DNA from: Wolfiporia cocos
Taxonomy: Eukaryota; Basidiomycota; Agaricomycetes; Polyporales; Phaeolaceae
DNA length: 64,000 nucleotides
Assembly: GCA_029448655.1 (NCBI GenBank)
Contig: JACCLO010000009.1
Location: 3,348,001 to 3,412,000, forward strand
Reading direction: 5' to 3'
Of this stretch, positions 11,064-22,200 are shown piece by piece. Position 1 is the stretch's first letter. Each line of letters begins with the position of its first letter. The notes beneath the pieces are model-generated. The model was not told where the DNA came from, did no database searches, and saw only the letters and a program-made list of their open reading frames with translations. A program made the translations under genes and the position numbers.

Positions 11064-12732
11064 AGAACACACCAGCCCCGCAGCGGCTGGGAGTGTACAG
11101 CGCCCCGAAGAAGCGCACCTCTACGAAGAGGCTTCACAGAGACCCCTTATCTTGTGGGAAGATAAGGCGGTCGTACGTCACCCGGTATCCCATCTCGGTA
11201 TATTCGGTAACTCGGCAATGGACTTTGCCCGGAGGACAAGGACACTAGCTACACGTGCCCCTCCTGTACAATACTTTTATCCTGAACCGCTCGCGCTGAA
11301 GTTTTTCACTTTGTATAATGTACATGGAAACGATTCTCGAGACGACAATAAATCGTTCTCTATCGAAGTGGAACTGTGGGTATATGGAAAGAAAGTCAAC
11401 GCCATGGCATTAATCGACACCGGTGCATCCATAAGCGTCATCGATAAGAAACTCGTACACGAGGAGAAGTTAGTCACTCAGAAACTACCTTCACCTCTCG
11501 AGATTCGCAACGCCGACGGTACCTCTAATACCGCCGGTAATATCAATATGGCAGTAAAAGCTTATATGGTGCACGAGGAACACAAGTCCACCGAATTCTT
11601 GTACGTAATGGACGTACAGAATGCGGATGTGATCCTCGGATATGACTGGTTCCTGAAACACAACCCGGACTTCAATTGGCCGGAAGGAACCTTCACATAT
11701 CGGTGTACGGAAAAATGTAAACATGGCAAACGGGTTTCAATTTCTGAGGAAGAAGATGAAACCGAACCCCGCAACATCTATCAGATCATCAATGACTTTC
11801 CAATAGATTTTCTCGGCTTAGAGGAGCCTGAGAATCCCTTTGTCGCTTGGGTGAACACCCTTGACGAAGGAACGGAACTCCTTATCGATGCCATTCAGTC
11901 GATAACGGAGAAGTCGGATGATGAATTCCTGACAGATGCGGATCTCCAGAAATGGAAATCCTTGGTTCCGGAGGAATACCAGGAGTTTGGTCCCACGGTA
12001 TTTTCTCAACGCGCATCCGAAAGGATGCCCGAGCGGAAACCATACGACCACGCCATTGACTTCCCCGATGACGCGGTGCTACCGCCCCCGAGTAAGGCAT
12101 ACAAGATGTCTCCTCAGGAAGCAAACTCGCTGGATCAGTGGATTCAGGAAGAGTTACGGAAGGGCTACATCCGACACTCGAAATCCCTGATCGCGAGCCC
12201 GGTCTTCTTCGTCCCTAAAAAAGATGGCGGAGCCCGAATGGTAGTCGATTACCGAAAGGTGAACGACTTAACCATTAAAAACAGGTACCCTCTCCCACGC
12301 ATAGACGAGCTTATCGATAAGCTTAGCCAGGCTTTGATATTTACGAAGCTCGACTTGCGTTGGGGTTACAACAACGTAAGAATCAAGGAGGGAGATGAAT
12401 GGAAGACCGCATTCATTACGCCTAACGGCCTTTACGAAGCTGTAGTCATGTACTTCGGTTTTTGTAATGCACCCAGCACGTTCCAACACATGATGAACGA
12501 TATCCTAGGTGACCTTATCAGAGAAGGAAAGGTCATTGTCTACCTAGACGACATCCTTGTGTTCGGAAACGACCTGCGGGAACACCGTCGTATCGTCAAG
12601 CAAGTATTACAAATCTTGCAAGACAACGACTTGTTCGCGAAGCCTGAAAAGTGCTTCTTCGAACAAAGCAGTATTGAATACCTGGGAATGATCATTTCCA
12701 AAGGAAAAGTGAAATGGACCCTAAGAAGGTAG
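11005..12732 (+). pseudogene. pol: B1 Pol part 1: protease and reverse transcriptase
   Basis: Frame +1 to gag. It contains the aspartic protease active site LIDTGAS (Asp at about residue 138 from 11005). It then has the reverse transcriptase blocks KKDGGARMVVDYRKV, KLDLRWGYNNVRI and YFGFCNAPSTF, and the catalytic YLDD at about 513-516. The frame ends prematurely at 12730 within the segment that in A reads MDPKK, because of a probable 1-nt loss in an A-rich run near 12705-12715. The true start is unclear: ATG 11005 overlaps gag, but 11064-11230 in this frame resembles the tail of A Gag (HLGIFGNSA versus TLGIYGSSA). A gag-region frame change or a programmed +1 shift are both possible. Confidence 0.88.
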
Positions 12733-14828
12733 CCGGTGTAATGGACTGGCCTACACCTGCCAAGGTGAAGGACGTCCAGGCCTTTGTTGGCTTCGCCAAC
12801 TACTACCGTCGGTTCATTAAGGACTTCCCCAAAGTGGTTAAGCCGTTAACCGAACTGTCCAAGAAAAACACGCAGTGGAACTGGGGACCCGAACAAGCGG
12901 AAGCCTTCCAAACTCTCAAGGAAGCTTTCACATCGGCTCCAATATTCCGGATCCCAGATCAGGAGTCCCCGTTCCGCGTGGAAGCGGATTCTTCCGATTA
13001 CGCAACTGGTGCAGTGCTATCACAATACTCTTCGGAGGATAAGCTCTGGCACCCGGTAGCCTTTTACTCGAAATCTCTATCAGCACCCAAAAGGAACTAT
13101 GAGATTTACGATAAGGAGTTGCTTGCAATCATCCGCGCTCTAGAGGAATGGAGACATTACTTCGAAGGACATCCACACAAATTCGAAGTATGGTCGGATC
13201 ATCTCAACCTGACATATTTCAAATTGGCACAACGGCTAACCCGGAGACAGGCACGTTGGAGTCTTTACCTGACAAGGTTCAACTTCACCATGTGCCACAA
13301 ACCCGGTAAAACAATGCTTACGGCTGATCCTCTGTCACGGAGGCCAGACCATGAAGAGGGGGTGGAACTCGACAATCGCGATCAAATTTTGCTGGAACCG
13401 GAATACTTCACGGTTAGGGCGCTAGAAGCGTCACAGCAGGAGATACAATCAGGCGACGAGGACCTTCTCAGACAAATCCGACAAGCCCTCATGGACGATC
13501 AGATTACCAAAGATTGCCAGGAACTACTGAAGAGTGGTCCCAAGGAATTCGGTAAAGATCTCCAGGAATGGAACATGGAGGCCGGATTACTCCTCAGACG
13601 AGGAAAAGTGTACGTTCCAAAAGAGCCTAAGGAATTGCGCACGAAGATTCTGGAGTTACATCATGACCATGTGACGGCCGGACACTTCGGACGATGGAAG
13701 ACCTATGAACTTCTATCACGTAATTACTGGTGGCCTGGAATGACCACGATGGTAAAGCAATACGTGGAAGGTTGTGACACATGTCAACGCATGAAGAACC
13801 ACAACCAGACCCCGTACGGACCCCTGCAACCGCTCCCAGTTCCGGAAGCACCTTGGGACACCGTCACAATTGACCTTATCGTCCACCTACCACCCAGCGG
13901 CGAATTGAAACAATTCAATGCTATTATGGTAATAGTGGACCGGCTTACCAAACGAGCGCACTTCATTCCCACGTCAGACAAGATAACGGCAAAAGAATTA
14001 GCGAACCTCCTGTACCTTCGGATTTATCCGAACCACGGACTTCCGAAACAAATCATTTCGGATAGAGGCCCGCAATTCGCAGCCGCCTTATTCAAGGGAT
14101 GGTGTGAGCAATTGGGAATCCAACGGTCAATGACAACCGCCTATCACCCGCAAGCGGATGGCCAGACGGAGAGAGTTAACCAGATCCTGGAACAATATCT
14201 TAGATGTTACATCGATGTTATTCAAAAGGATAACTGGTCATGGTTTCTCCCAACGGCTGAATTCGCGTACAACAACGCGGCTAGTGAGACAACAAAGAAT
14301 AGCCCATTCTTTGTCGAACTAGGAAGGCACCCTAATGCAGGACCTACGAATTTACGTCCAACACCATACACGGACCTAAATGTCATTGCTTACGAAAGAT
14401 GGTCGGCACAAGAACAAGCTAAGGCAGCAATGAAATTGGCTGCTGAACGCTGGTCTTGGTACTACGATCAACATAAGCGCTCGGTGCCGTTTAAAGTCGG
14501 CGACAAAGTTCTCGTTGACGCCCGTAGCTGGCAAGACTCCGAAAGAAGTCTTAGTCCACGCTATTTGGGACCATTTAGGATAATTGAACAATTATCTCCG
14601 GTCACCTTTAGGGTACACATGGACGAGCAATACAGGGCTTACCACCCAGTATTCCACGCTTCCAAGTTGGTCATGTACAAGGACCCGGTGCATCAGAAAA
14701 AACCAGAGCCTCAACCAGAAATGGTCGACGGCGAGGAGTTATGGGAAGTCGAGAAGATCTTAGATCATCGTCTCCGTGCAGGAAGAGTTGAATACAGAAT
14801 CCGATGGAAAGGGTTCGGTATCAATGAC
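12714..14828 (+). pseudogene. pol: B1 Pol part 2: RNase H, integrase, start of chromodomain
   Basis: Continues Pol in a new frame after the break at about 12712. It shows the RT connection (FVGFANYYRRFI), RNase H with DSSDYATGAVLSQ and the EIYDKELLAI block, then the integrase. The integrase has an HHCC zinc-binding region (HDHVTAGH ... CDTCQ) and a DDE core with Asp in TIDLI, Asp in SDRGPQF and Glu in GQTERVNQ. A GPY/F-like module (RYLGPFRI ... FRVHM) and the beginning of a chromodomain (LWEVEKILDH ... YRIRWKGFG) follow. It is cut at 14828 by element H. Codons 14829-14849 of the open frame belong to H, not to Pol. Confidence 0.92.
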
Positions 14829-15061
14829 TGTCACAGATTATACCTGTAAAGGCATCTGGACGTTACGGAGTAATTAACAGAGGGAATACGTGGGTATAAC
14901 CTGAACAAGGCTACCCGTAGACGCTAAGCGTGGGAATCTGAACTGCAGATATAGCCGGACCCTTGATAACAGCCAAGCTGTTATCGTAGCCCTTTTGGGG
15001 GAGTGGTCTATAACACCACTCATAAGCGCGTTGCATTGGGTCCGCTGCGCGTCTTGTGATA
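14829..15061 (+). repeat. 5' LTR of element H
   Basis: 233 bp. It contains a perfect 9-bp inverted repeat GATAACAGC / GCTGTTATC (14965-14973, 14977-14985) downstream of an ATATA box. The 3' arm is the predicted self-primer. Confidence 0.9.
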
Positions 15062-15507
15062 TAATAACAGCTTACCCGGTCGCCGGTTCGAACCTGGGCA
15101 GTGGCAAACGCTAATTGGGGGCGTTAATAAGTCACATGCCTGGGGCGCTTCCGAACCACTGGCGGCTGAGGGAAAAGTACCCACCACGTGACCCCCATGT
15201 ATCACGGGGCCCCGCTTGTCGGGGATAAGATTGGTCAAAAGTTGCGTGGTAAAAACTACTATTAAATAGCCTTAACCCGCTCCCAAAATCCAGGGATTAA
15301 GTCGGGCCTTCAAGAGGTTGGCACACACGTCACAAAATAACTAAGGGGGAGACGGGCTCCCTACCACCGGACTAGTCACCCGGTGGGTAACATATAAATA
15401 ACCGCGTGACACATGCATAGTAGAAGTGATACTTAGTACCGGGGGCGGCTTGATGCAGCCTAGTTACCTCCTTAACCAGAGACGGTTAATCCTTGAAGTG
15501 GGGGTAA

Positions 15508-15740
15508 TGTCACAGATTATACCTGTAAAGGCATCTGGACGTTACGGAGTAATTAACAGAGGGAATACGTGGGTATAACCTGAACAAGGCTACCCGTAGA
15601 CGCTAAGCGTGGGAATCTGAACTGCAGATATAGCCGGACCCTTGATAACAGCCAAGCTGTTATCGTAGCCCTTTTGGGGGAGTGGTCTATAACACCACTC
15701 ATAAGCGCGTTGCATTGGGTCCGCTGCGCGTCTTGTGATA
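15508..15740 (+). repeat. 3' LTR of element H
   Basis: Same 233-bp sequence as the 5' LTR. It is preceded by a TTAACC / GGTTAA hairpin (15472-15489) and a purine tract ending GGGGGTAA. Confidence 0.9.
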
Positions 15741-15745
15741 ATGAC

Positions 15746-16456
15746 GACTCCTGGGTACGCGAAGCCGATCTGGACACGGCATACGACATTCTGCAGGAAT
15801 ACAAGGCTTCACATGCCATTCCAATGCAGGATGTCCCCCTCAGGCGATCAGCTAGAAGGAAAGAAGCAGTTCATGTCTTTGACCCTGACAGCGACGACTG
15901 GGAAGCCGACGAATGCACGTGGCCAGACGACTGGCCGCAGTATCGCGAAGAATTTGCGAAAGATCCTAAGCAGCGCATGGTTAGACACCCCGACGGGGGA
16001 TGGATGTCAGCTGACATTAACCAAAATGCGGACTTGAAAATCGTAGTCGGTGAAGGCGGCCGAATGCCGGAAAAAGGAACCAAGGACTCGGTTGGGTTTG
16101 ACCTGTACACTGCAACAGGCGACGTTCTGCCAGCTCACGGGCAGACAGAATACAACACCAAACTGAAGATCCAGGTACCTTTCGGCACTTACGGACGTAT
16201 CGCGCCCCGCTCCAGTCTTGCCCGCAAAGGCATAGACGTAATGGGTGGCGTTATCGACCATGACTATCAAGGCGAAGTAATCATCATTCTCCGGAATCAC
16301 TCCGACATATCTATCGATATCCGGGCCGGTGATAAGATTGCGCAGCTCATCTGCGAAGTTGCTAAGGACCCGCATATTACGCTACACGGAAAATCTTACT
16401 TTGAAAAGATTAAATCCGAGCGCGGTACTGGTGGATTCGGCTCCACAGGAAAGTAA
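15746..16456 (+). pseudogene. pol: B1 Pol part 3: chromodomain end and dUTPase
   Basis: Resumes directly after H: the TSD ATGAC is read once and the frame continues with DSWVREADL, completing the chromodomain. A 100-residue linker with tryptophan-rich acidic segments (DSDDWEADECTWPDDWPQY) follows. A full trimeric-type dUTPase comes next, with motif 1 (SVGFDLYTA), motif 2 (PRSSLARKGIDV), motif 3 (GGVIDHDYQGEV), motif 4 (AGDKIAQLI) and motif 5 (GTGGFGSTGK) ending at the stop at 16456. A dUTPase hydrolyses dUTP and would limit uracil in the element cDNA. All five motifs look intact, but the gene is disconnected from its start by H and the frame break. Confidence 0.92.
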
Positions 16457-16459
16457 TCG

Positions 16460-16495
16460 TTCCATTAGGGACAATGAAACCTGAAGAGGGGGTAA
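16460..16495 (+). promoter_or_regulatory. B1 polypurine tract with upstream hairpin
   Basis: A near-perfect stem TTCCATT / AATGAAA (16460-16466, 16473-16479), then GAAGAGGGGG and TAA directly before the 3' LTR. This would prime plus-strand DNA. The same architecture is seen in A, E and H. Confidence 0.65.
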
Positions 16496-17194
16496 TGTCA
16501 CAGATTTGGGACATGCCACTATTTTTCCCGTATTTTTACCTATTTATCTGGTATTTCTACGACCTTGTAGACATTTACGCTGCTAAGCGCCCGTCTACAC
16601 GTACACGCAACCAAACAACACGTACACAACGCGGTATACGTCCACTTGTCATAACAACACGTACATAACACGTTTGTACGCATCAATGACTCAGCGGACT
16701 AACCTCCGGAGTCACGTGCCTTACTCATATCCCGGTACCGGGCTATGTCAGTACAATTGGATAAGCGGCCTGCTCGTTATCACATGCCAATGACCTTACG
16801 ATTACTCATATCCCGATACCGGAATATAAGAATCACATGCATAGCTTACTAACGTAGCTACAGCCACTTCCACAACATGGACCTACGGTCCAAACAAACG
16901 ATCTTACTGGTGCGGCCATTACCGGCGCACATGGTCTATTGCAGTTTACGACTTAACCATATTAGTTATGTCTGCGCACAGACCACCTTCATGTTTGGCT
17001 CCCTTACCGGTAACCAAACAAAGCATGTATATAAGTAGGGCTATCACTGCGGATAAGCCTTAGATTTGTTCTCTGCATTCGCACAGTCACATACCATCTC
17101 TGCTTGCGCCCACTAGCCTCCTCACCAACCTTCTGCAACATCTTCAAGTCGCCTATAAGGTTATAGAGTGAGTCCCACAGTCTAGTCTGTGTCA
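16496..17194 (+). repeat. 3' LTR of B1 (intact 699 bp LTR-B)
   Basis: Reference copy of LTR-B. The TATATAA box at 17028 and predicted start AGATTTGTTCT at 17062 are 34 bp apart. It ends CTAGTCTGTGTCA and is followed by TSD CCTTG. Confidence 0.95.
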
Positions 17195-17199
17195 CCTTG

Positions 17200-17639
17200 A
17201 AAACGAGTATAACATCCTTGTAATTCAACAAGGTCGAGCTGAGGAACTTCACCGGTATTTACATCAGGTTATATGCTATGATTCGTTTATTGGGGTCATA
17301 GTGTCCTTGGTACTGCTACTATTAAGTCCATCATACTAACGATATAAAGGACAAGGGAGAAGTGATGCAGTTGAGCACAACAAGGGGTGAAACATAGAAC
17401 CACTGTGGTTAGACACAGAATATCAGCTAGAACGCAATGCGAACATGAAGAGTGGGCATAGGGTTGTTATACATGAGACAGGGTCTCTGGTTGGGTGGAG
17501 GTCCCTAGAAATAAAGTGCGCGGTGTAGCGGTTGAACGCTAAGTCTTCGTGTACAGTGAGGCATCAAAATAAGCATGTGAGTGTACCTGGTAAAATCGTA
17601 ACAGATCAAGGGGTTATCTTATCTCATAGATCATGTCCT
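17200..17639. other. Unassigned spacer, no gene seen
   Basis: Right flank of B1. No recognisable coding sequence. It should be continuous with 3638-3932 before B1 inserted. The left limit of the next LTR is not clear. Confidence 0.35.
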
Positions 17640-17982
17640 TATCTCATCGGCACGTGGTAGTTAGAGTGCCTCACGGCGCTAGCGTCTATATCAAGCATCT
17701 ATTACGACTTCTAGTGGTTTCTAGTAGTTTCCATCACATTCCATGAGTTTCCATAGCATTCCATGGTATTCCACATCACACGACGACTGCTGGTTGTTAC
17801 TCAGCAGACTAGAGGATTATCACAAGCTTTGGGTAGGACCATTACCGGTTCCTAACCATTCGCCCTAGAGTAGCATTAGTCCTACCTATAATAATAGGGG
17901 TCTTACCTTTCATGTATATAAGCTTGTCTCTGAGGGCGTTGTAGCCTCAGAATAGTTCTCTTTGACAACTCAGTGACACAAG

Positions 17983-18543
17983 TGTCACAGAATTCCCAGT
18001 GGGGGGTTCTACATTCCTTCGCTATAGGTATTATAGGTGCCGCTAGGTGCGCGCGCGCTTCCCTGATCCTCAGCCACCTCCAGCGCCCGTCCAGGACTCT
18101 ATTTAGATCATCTGACCATAGGTTAGCGCTGTAGGGTAGCGCGCATCTTAGGTACTCACGTTATGGTCACACCGTCCACATGTCGTCACATATAGTTACA
18201 TATCATGTGCCCTGGTAGTTACTGCGCACAGGCCGCGACTTTAGGGCGACCATTACTGGTCAGCTATGCATGTATAAGTACGACAAGATGGGGACTTACT
18301 TCCCCATCTTTAGGATTTTCGGCAACTGAGCCTCTGGCTCCTCTCTTGCATTCTGTCTGTGTGCGACGCTGCCCCGGGGGCCCTCTTTGACTTGCTTGAC
18401 TGTGTGCAGCCTTGACGCGTCGACTTAGGAGTTCCCCCATGGGATACAGCCGACGTCGCCGTTGCGACTTGTCACACCGCCTTGTAAGGCTTATAGGGAC
18501 TCCCCTGTAGCCAGGGTCCCACAGACGTTGTAAGTCTGTGTCA
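17983..18543 (+). repeat. Solo LTR-C, TSD ACAAG
   Basis: 561 bp from TGTCACAGAATTCCCAG to GTAAGTCTGTGTCA, flanked by ACAAG at 17978-17982 and 18544-18548. It has perfect 10-bp arms AAGATGGGGA (18285) / TCCCCATCTT (18301) just downstream of its TATA element. Confidence 0.92.
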
Positions 18544-19390
18544 ACAAGCCATCTATGGGACTCACCAGCTTCCCTAACTGGGGAGGAAAGATGGGCGGGT
18601 GCAACAAAAGGGTGAGAAAAGCTTCTGCGGCGTAGCCGAGAAGAATAGAACTAAGGTAAAGGTGTGAAGCCCTAGGCCTTATATACAGGTGGTTACACTA
18701 CTGTATAGTTCTACTAGAAATAGGTAAGGCGGCTTGATGCCGACGTTTACCAAGACACTATCCTACAGTGACCGTGGGAAGCCCTAATGGCTAGCCTAAT
18801 CAAAGGGAACGTGTGACGTTGCCATAGGGCAACGGAAAGAAGGGGATTTGCCGATGGGCGACGATAGAGTATGATCCGTGATAGCGGAACATGAGGTGTT
18901 ATTGCTATTGGATAGCTAGATACCGTGTGGCTCAGTCGAGGCACGAGGCAAGGGGTTCAACGGTCTAGGACCGATGACGTGGTTCTATGGCCGAGGCCGA
19001 GGAACCAGGGTTGCAATATTGCCGGTGAGGCGATTACGTGGAATATTGCCATTGGGCGATATTCTTGGGTTGGTGCGTTGGCGAGAGCCGCAGCACCGGA
19101 GATCCGTTAGTACCGGATTCCAGAAGGCTTCCATCAGAGATGGTAACCATGTTGGCTGATGATCATAGAAGATCGAAGCCGGGGGTTCATATTCGCCGTG
19201 ATGGCAGAATACCGGGACTTAGTATTCACCGAGTTCCGTGTGGTTCTCGTGAGAGTAACCAATAGCATAGGAGTACCGTGTGGTAACAATAATGCCGAGA
19301 TACCGGATGATATCGGATATGATGTCATTAGGCCTAGGGCCATATGATGTCATGGTAGTCTGGCCATGAGGCTGGACTGGGTGACGTGGC

Positions 19391-19821
19391 TGTCACAGAT
19401 TATTCTGTGTCATGTAGGTTATGCCCCCAGTGGGGGTCGATCTCTAGTACCTACGTCCCTTTAGTCACATGACCCATTCCGCCAACTACACAGTGGACTA
19501 GTAGTTACGCGTAGCCCCCCCTCCATGGTCATGCGCTGCTTACATAACATACATACATGTGACGGGCACTTACATAACGTATGCACAGACCACGCCTTTA
19601 GGGCTGGTCTCAAACCTAGTAGCGTACGCTCCCCCATGTATATAAGCTAGTGCGCTCTGAGGCTTACACCTCAGTGTTGTTAATGTCGACGTTGGGCTAG
19701 TCCCTCATACTCCCTGTCTCTGCGTGCTAGTCTGGGACCCTCGATGTTCAAATATCGTCTTAACGTCTTGGCAACTACGCCCTCGACCTTAACATAGTAC
19801 GTTGACACAAAGTTTGTGTCA
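19391..19821 (+). repeat. Solo LTR-M, TSD GTGGC
   Basis: 431 bp, TGTCACAGATTATTCTG to AAGTTTGTGTCA, flanked by GTGGC at 19386-19390 and 19822-19826. TATATAA at 19639 is 34 bp upstream of the A in the 3' arm of the CTGAGG / CCTCAG inverted repeat. Confidence 0.9.
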
Positions 19822-20160
19822 GTGGCGATGACAACGCTGTAAGTCTAGATGTCCTAAGATGCGTGTAGTGGCATTATGGGATTCGTATGACTAGCGTGTT
19901 ACGCTGTGTCAGGGTTGCTTAGTAGCATGTGTGCGCATTATGTAAGCGTATAATCCGGAGATGAATTAAGGGGTTGGCAAGTTATCGGATAAGCGTAGTT
20001 AGACGTGCATAACCTCCTGGAATTCATAGAAAAACGTTGAAATAATGCCCCAAGATCATCTTGTGACACTCAGCATCGTTATCCAATAACTGCTTGACCT
20101 TTATCACTCTACTACGCCACTGCCCCTCAACTATCAAGTTATTAGTGAGTGTCTGCATCA

Positions 20161-20457
20161 CACCTCCCTGTACTATTGTGCATCATCTGCAATATACTTG
20201 CTATTCTGGATGGCAGTATCTCAGTTGAGCACCTATTCTCTGTTAGTAAATATACACTTGCCAATGCTTGTTCATTGATGCTGATGCAATCTGCCTCCAA
20301 TATAATAGTTACAAAGGAATGGATGAAACTAGGGCTAGGCCATGGGATTGGATACTGGGATGATGTGACAATAGATAGTATTAAATACAATTACAATAGT
20401 ATTATGATACTATTCCATTACAATACAATTACATACCCTGGGCACCAACCAAAGTAA
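20161..20457 (+). pseudogene. hAT transposase C-terminal fragment
   Basis: An open frame from about 20161 to 20457 encodes a segment with GSISVEHLFSVSKYTLANA, followed by SNIIVTKEWMKLGLGHGIGY. This is the pattern of the hAT-family C-terminal dimerisation region (SS-VERLFS ... KEWLKAGL), which normally closes a 600-900-residue DDE transposase. The RNase H-like catalytic core is absent, so this is a dead remnant. It abuts the 3' end of the F-like LTR. The match is by memory of the family pattern; moderate certainty. Confidence 0.55.
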
Positions 20458-20460
20458 TGA

Positions 20461-20668
20461 TACATATTATTGTTATCAAGCCCTGTGGCGTATTTCATAG
20501 TAATTGTCCAGCACTACTGACGAGTGCTCATCTACAAGGTCAGGTGACTTATTCAGTAAGAGATGGACTAGGAGGCAAGTACGGCGTAGAGGGGCACGTG
20601 CATGCGCAGCGGCGCCCATAATACCATGCTGAGAGATGTTAGAGGTCCCACTGGACCGTTCTGTGACA
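20461..20668 (-). repeat. LTR-C-like fragment
   Basis: The minus strand from 20668 reads TGTCACAGAACGGTCC, then CAGTGGGACC, resembling the start of LTR-C but clearly diverged. The left boundary and TSD are not recognisable. Confidence 0.4.
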
Positions 20669-20753
20669 AGCTGGGCTCAGATGGAGTATCATAGCGTGCA
20701 AGTAGGGTGTCAACCTAGGGTGTTTTACTAGGCTTTGAAATTGGCTTGTGACA
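20669..20753 (-). repeat. LTR-K fragment (first ~85 bp)
   Basis: The minus strand from 20753 reads TGTCACAAGCCAATTTCAAA and matches the beginning of LTR-K at 44886. The remainder is absent or displaced. It abuts the amidase remnant at 20754. Confidence 0.6.
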
Positions 20754-22200
20754 TCCCGCACGAGAATGAGATCGCGGAGATGATCGACATCGACCACCTC
20801 CTTCTCAACCTGCACATTGCCCAATGGTCCACAGTCGAGGTCACCACTGCCTTCTACAAGCTGTAACAGATTGGGAAAATGGAACGTGCGGGAATTGCAC
20901 CACGCGCAGCTGCTGGACTAACCATCCCAACATCCAATCCCGTTGCCCCCGCTTAGCACCGTTACTCCAGCGCCTGAACTGGGTCCTGCCGTACTAGGAA
21001 GTCCGTGACAAGCGATCGTCACACAAGCGCGCCATCATCATTGGGCAGCAGCTCGTACGTCTGCTTTTTATTGTGCCACCTGCGCTAAATGGGCGATCAT
21101 CGCCAGACTAATTGCTTGACGGAAATACTCGTAGAGTGTGCCCTCGCATGTGCGTGAGAACTCGATGCACACCTTGCGAGAACCGGAAATCCGGTTGGCT
21201 CACTTCACGAACTCCCGATCTCGCTCAAGGATCAGTTTGCTATAACGGGTCTCGAATCTATCATGGGTGCGTGCGCGCATTCCTGCTGTTCTGTAACGCG
21301 CACTGACTCCAGCGGTTCACGAACAGGATACGCCGGCCGGATCAGACGCTATGCCAAACATGACTGTGCTCGTCAAGTTGCTCTATGAATGCGGTGCGGT
21401 CCCCTTTGTCTGCACGAATGTGCCTCAAACGCTCATGGTGCATCTCCTCATAACTTGTCCTGTGAAATTACTAATAAGATATCTGCAGTGGGGAGAAACA
21501 TATAATCACGCCTTTGGGCACACCACAAATCCGTACAACCGCTACATGACGTCCGGCGGTTCGTCCGGTGGGGAGGGCGCGCTCCTTGCGCTGCGCAACA
21601 GCCCCCTTAGCGTCGGCACCGATATCGGCGGGTATGCACTCATCATTAACACAACAGTTGAAGATCGCTGATTGAGAATTTTCATTTCCGCAAATTGTCC
21701 GGATGGTGTGCGAATTATTTAGATCGGTCCGCGCTCCCGTGGCATTCTGCGGCTTGTATGGCTTGTGCCTTTCGTGCAATCGCTTGCCGTACTCTCTATC
21801 TGTTCAAGTACAGGCAAGCCAAAGTTCGTCTAAATTCTTCAAGGGTCGCAGGTTCTCGTGCTAATTTATAATTTTTTTTCTCCCGTGCCCCTTGCATTCC
21901 CCTACTTTAACTTGTTTGACCACCCGCCCCCTTTCCCTCAAGTGCAGAATCAATCGTCTCCATCCTTAGCCCCCTCTCCCCCTCTCTCCGTGCGCTTCGT
22001 GCCTTCACACATGCCCTCGTCTCCGCCCAACCATGGCGGCACGACCCAGAGGCCCTCAGCAAGGAGTGCAACTATGCTGAGGAGGTGCTCAGCGCACACG
22101 GTGGGCCAGGCGCACGACTCTGCTTTGCGGTCATGCCGGATAACGGCATAACCAAGCCTCATCCGCCCGTGTTGAGGGCAATGCGGTGCCCGCCGATGCA
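20754..22200 (+). pseudogene. Amidase (acetamidase-type) pseudogene
   Basis: Decayed host gene of the amidase signature family, which hydrolyses carboxamides with a Ser-cisSer-Lys triad. Recognisable exons: IPHENEIAEMIDIDHLLLN and WSTVEVTTAFYK (about 20757-20866), TNCLTEILVECALAC (about 21105), LHELPISLKDQF with the catalytic Lys (about 21200), CGAVPFVCTNVPQTLM (to 21437), the signature GGSSGGEGALLALR (about 21556-21597), GVRAPVAFCGLYGL after an intron, and LCFAVMPDNGITKPHPPVL (about 22117-22175). GT-AG introns are inferred at 21267-21312, 21438-21488 and 21632-21722. A premature TGA at 21155 (likely CGA to TGA), a scrambled segment at 20867-21090 and loss of the C-terminus make it a pseudogene. 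Confidence 0.75.

Larger units (their letters stand above)
14829..15740 (+). mobile_element. Element H: miniature LTR retrotransposon (TRIM-like), TSD ATGAC
   Basis: 912-bp unit with two 233-bp direct LTRs (TGTCACAGATTATACC ... GTCTTGTGATA) that look identical by eye. It has a 446-bp non-coding interior and the 5-bp TSD ATGAC (14824-14828, 15741-15745). A self-priming site ATAACAGCTT (15064-15073) faces AAGCTGTTAT in the LTR (14975-14984). A polypurine tract GAAGTGGGGG precedes the 3' LTR. It encodes no protein, so it must be mobilised in trans by an autonomous relative. Confidence 0.9.
3933..17194 (+). mobile_element. Ty3/Gypsy element B1 (chromodomain + dUTPase), TSD CCTTG
   Basis: Complete family B retrotransposon flanked by CCTTG at 3928-3932 and 17195-17199. 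Order: 5' LTR, self-priming PBS, leader, ORF1, gag, protease-RT-RNase H-integrase-chromodomain-dUTPase pol, polypurine tract, 3' LTR. The two LTRs differ at only a few positions by eye, so insertion was fairly recent. Even so, B1 has since received two solo LTR-A, one LTR-D and the miniature element H, and its pol has a frame break near 12712. It is therefore non-functional as an autonomous unit. Confidence 0.95.
17974..20068 (-). repeat. Solo LTR-D' with LTR-C and LTR-M inside, TSD CTCAG
   Basis: Plus-strand TGACACAAGCC (interrupted) to ATCTTGTGACA, flanked by CTCAG at 17969-17973 and 20069-20073. Without the two inserts it is about 1.09 kb, like LTR-D. The shared segment GAGAAGAATAGAACTAA lies near 18640. 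Coding-like frames here are not supported. Confidence 0.85.
17640..20160 (+). repeat. F-like LTR (F'), split by LTR-D'
   Basis: 17800-17973 and 20074-20160 match the 5' LTR of element F (TATATAAG box, TCTGAGG/CCTCAGA inverted repeat, AGAATAGTTCT start, and the end GAGTGTCTGCATCA). The left boundary is not resolved; 17640 is an estimate. No internal region of F follows 20160, so it is a solo or truncated LTR. Confidence 0.6.

Noticed and set aside
14829..14849. Codons 14829-14849 as the C-terminus of B1 Pol
   Set aside because: They belong to the 5' LTR of element H; the native chromodomain continues at 15746, as the uninterrupted B2 copy shows.
15062..15110. GGTTCGAACC near the PBS of element H as a tRNA T-arm or tRNA primer site
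   Set aside because: The flanking stem does not pair and there is no TGG start. The adjacent self-complementary site ATAACAGCTT explains priming better.
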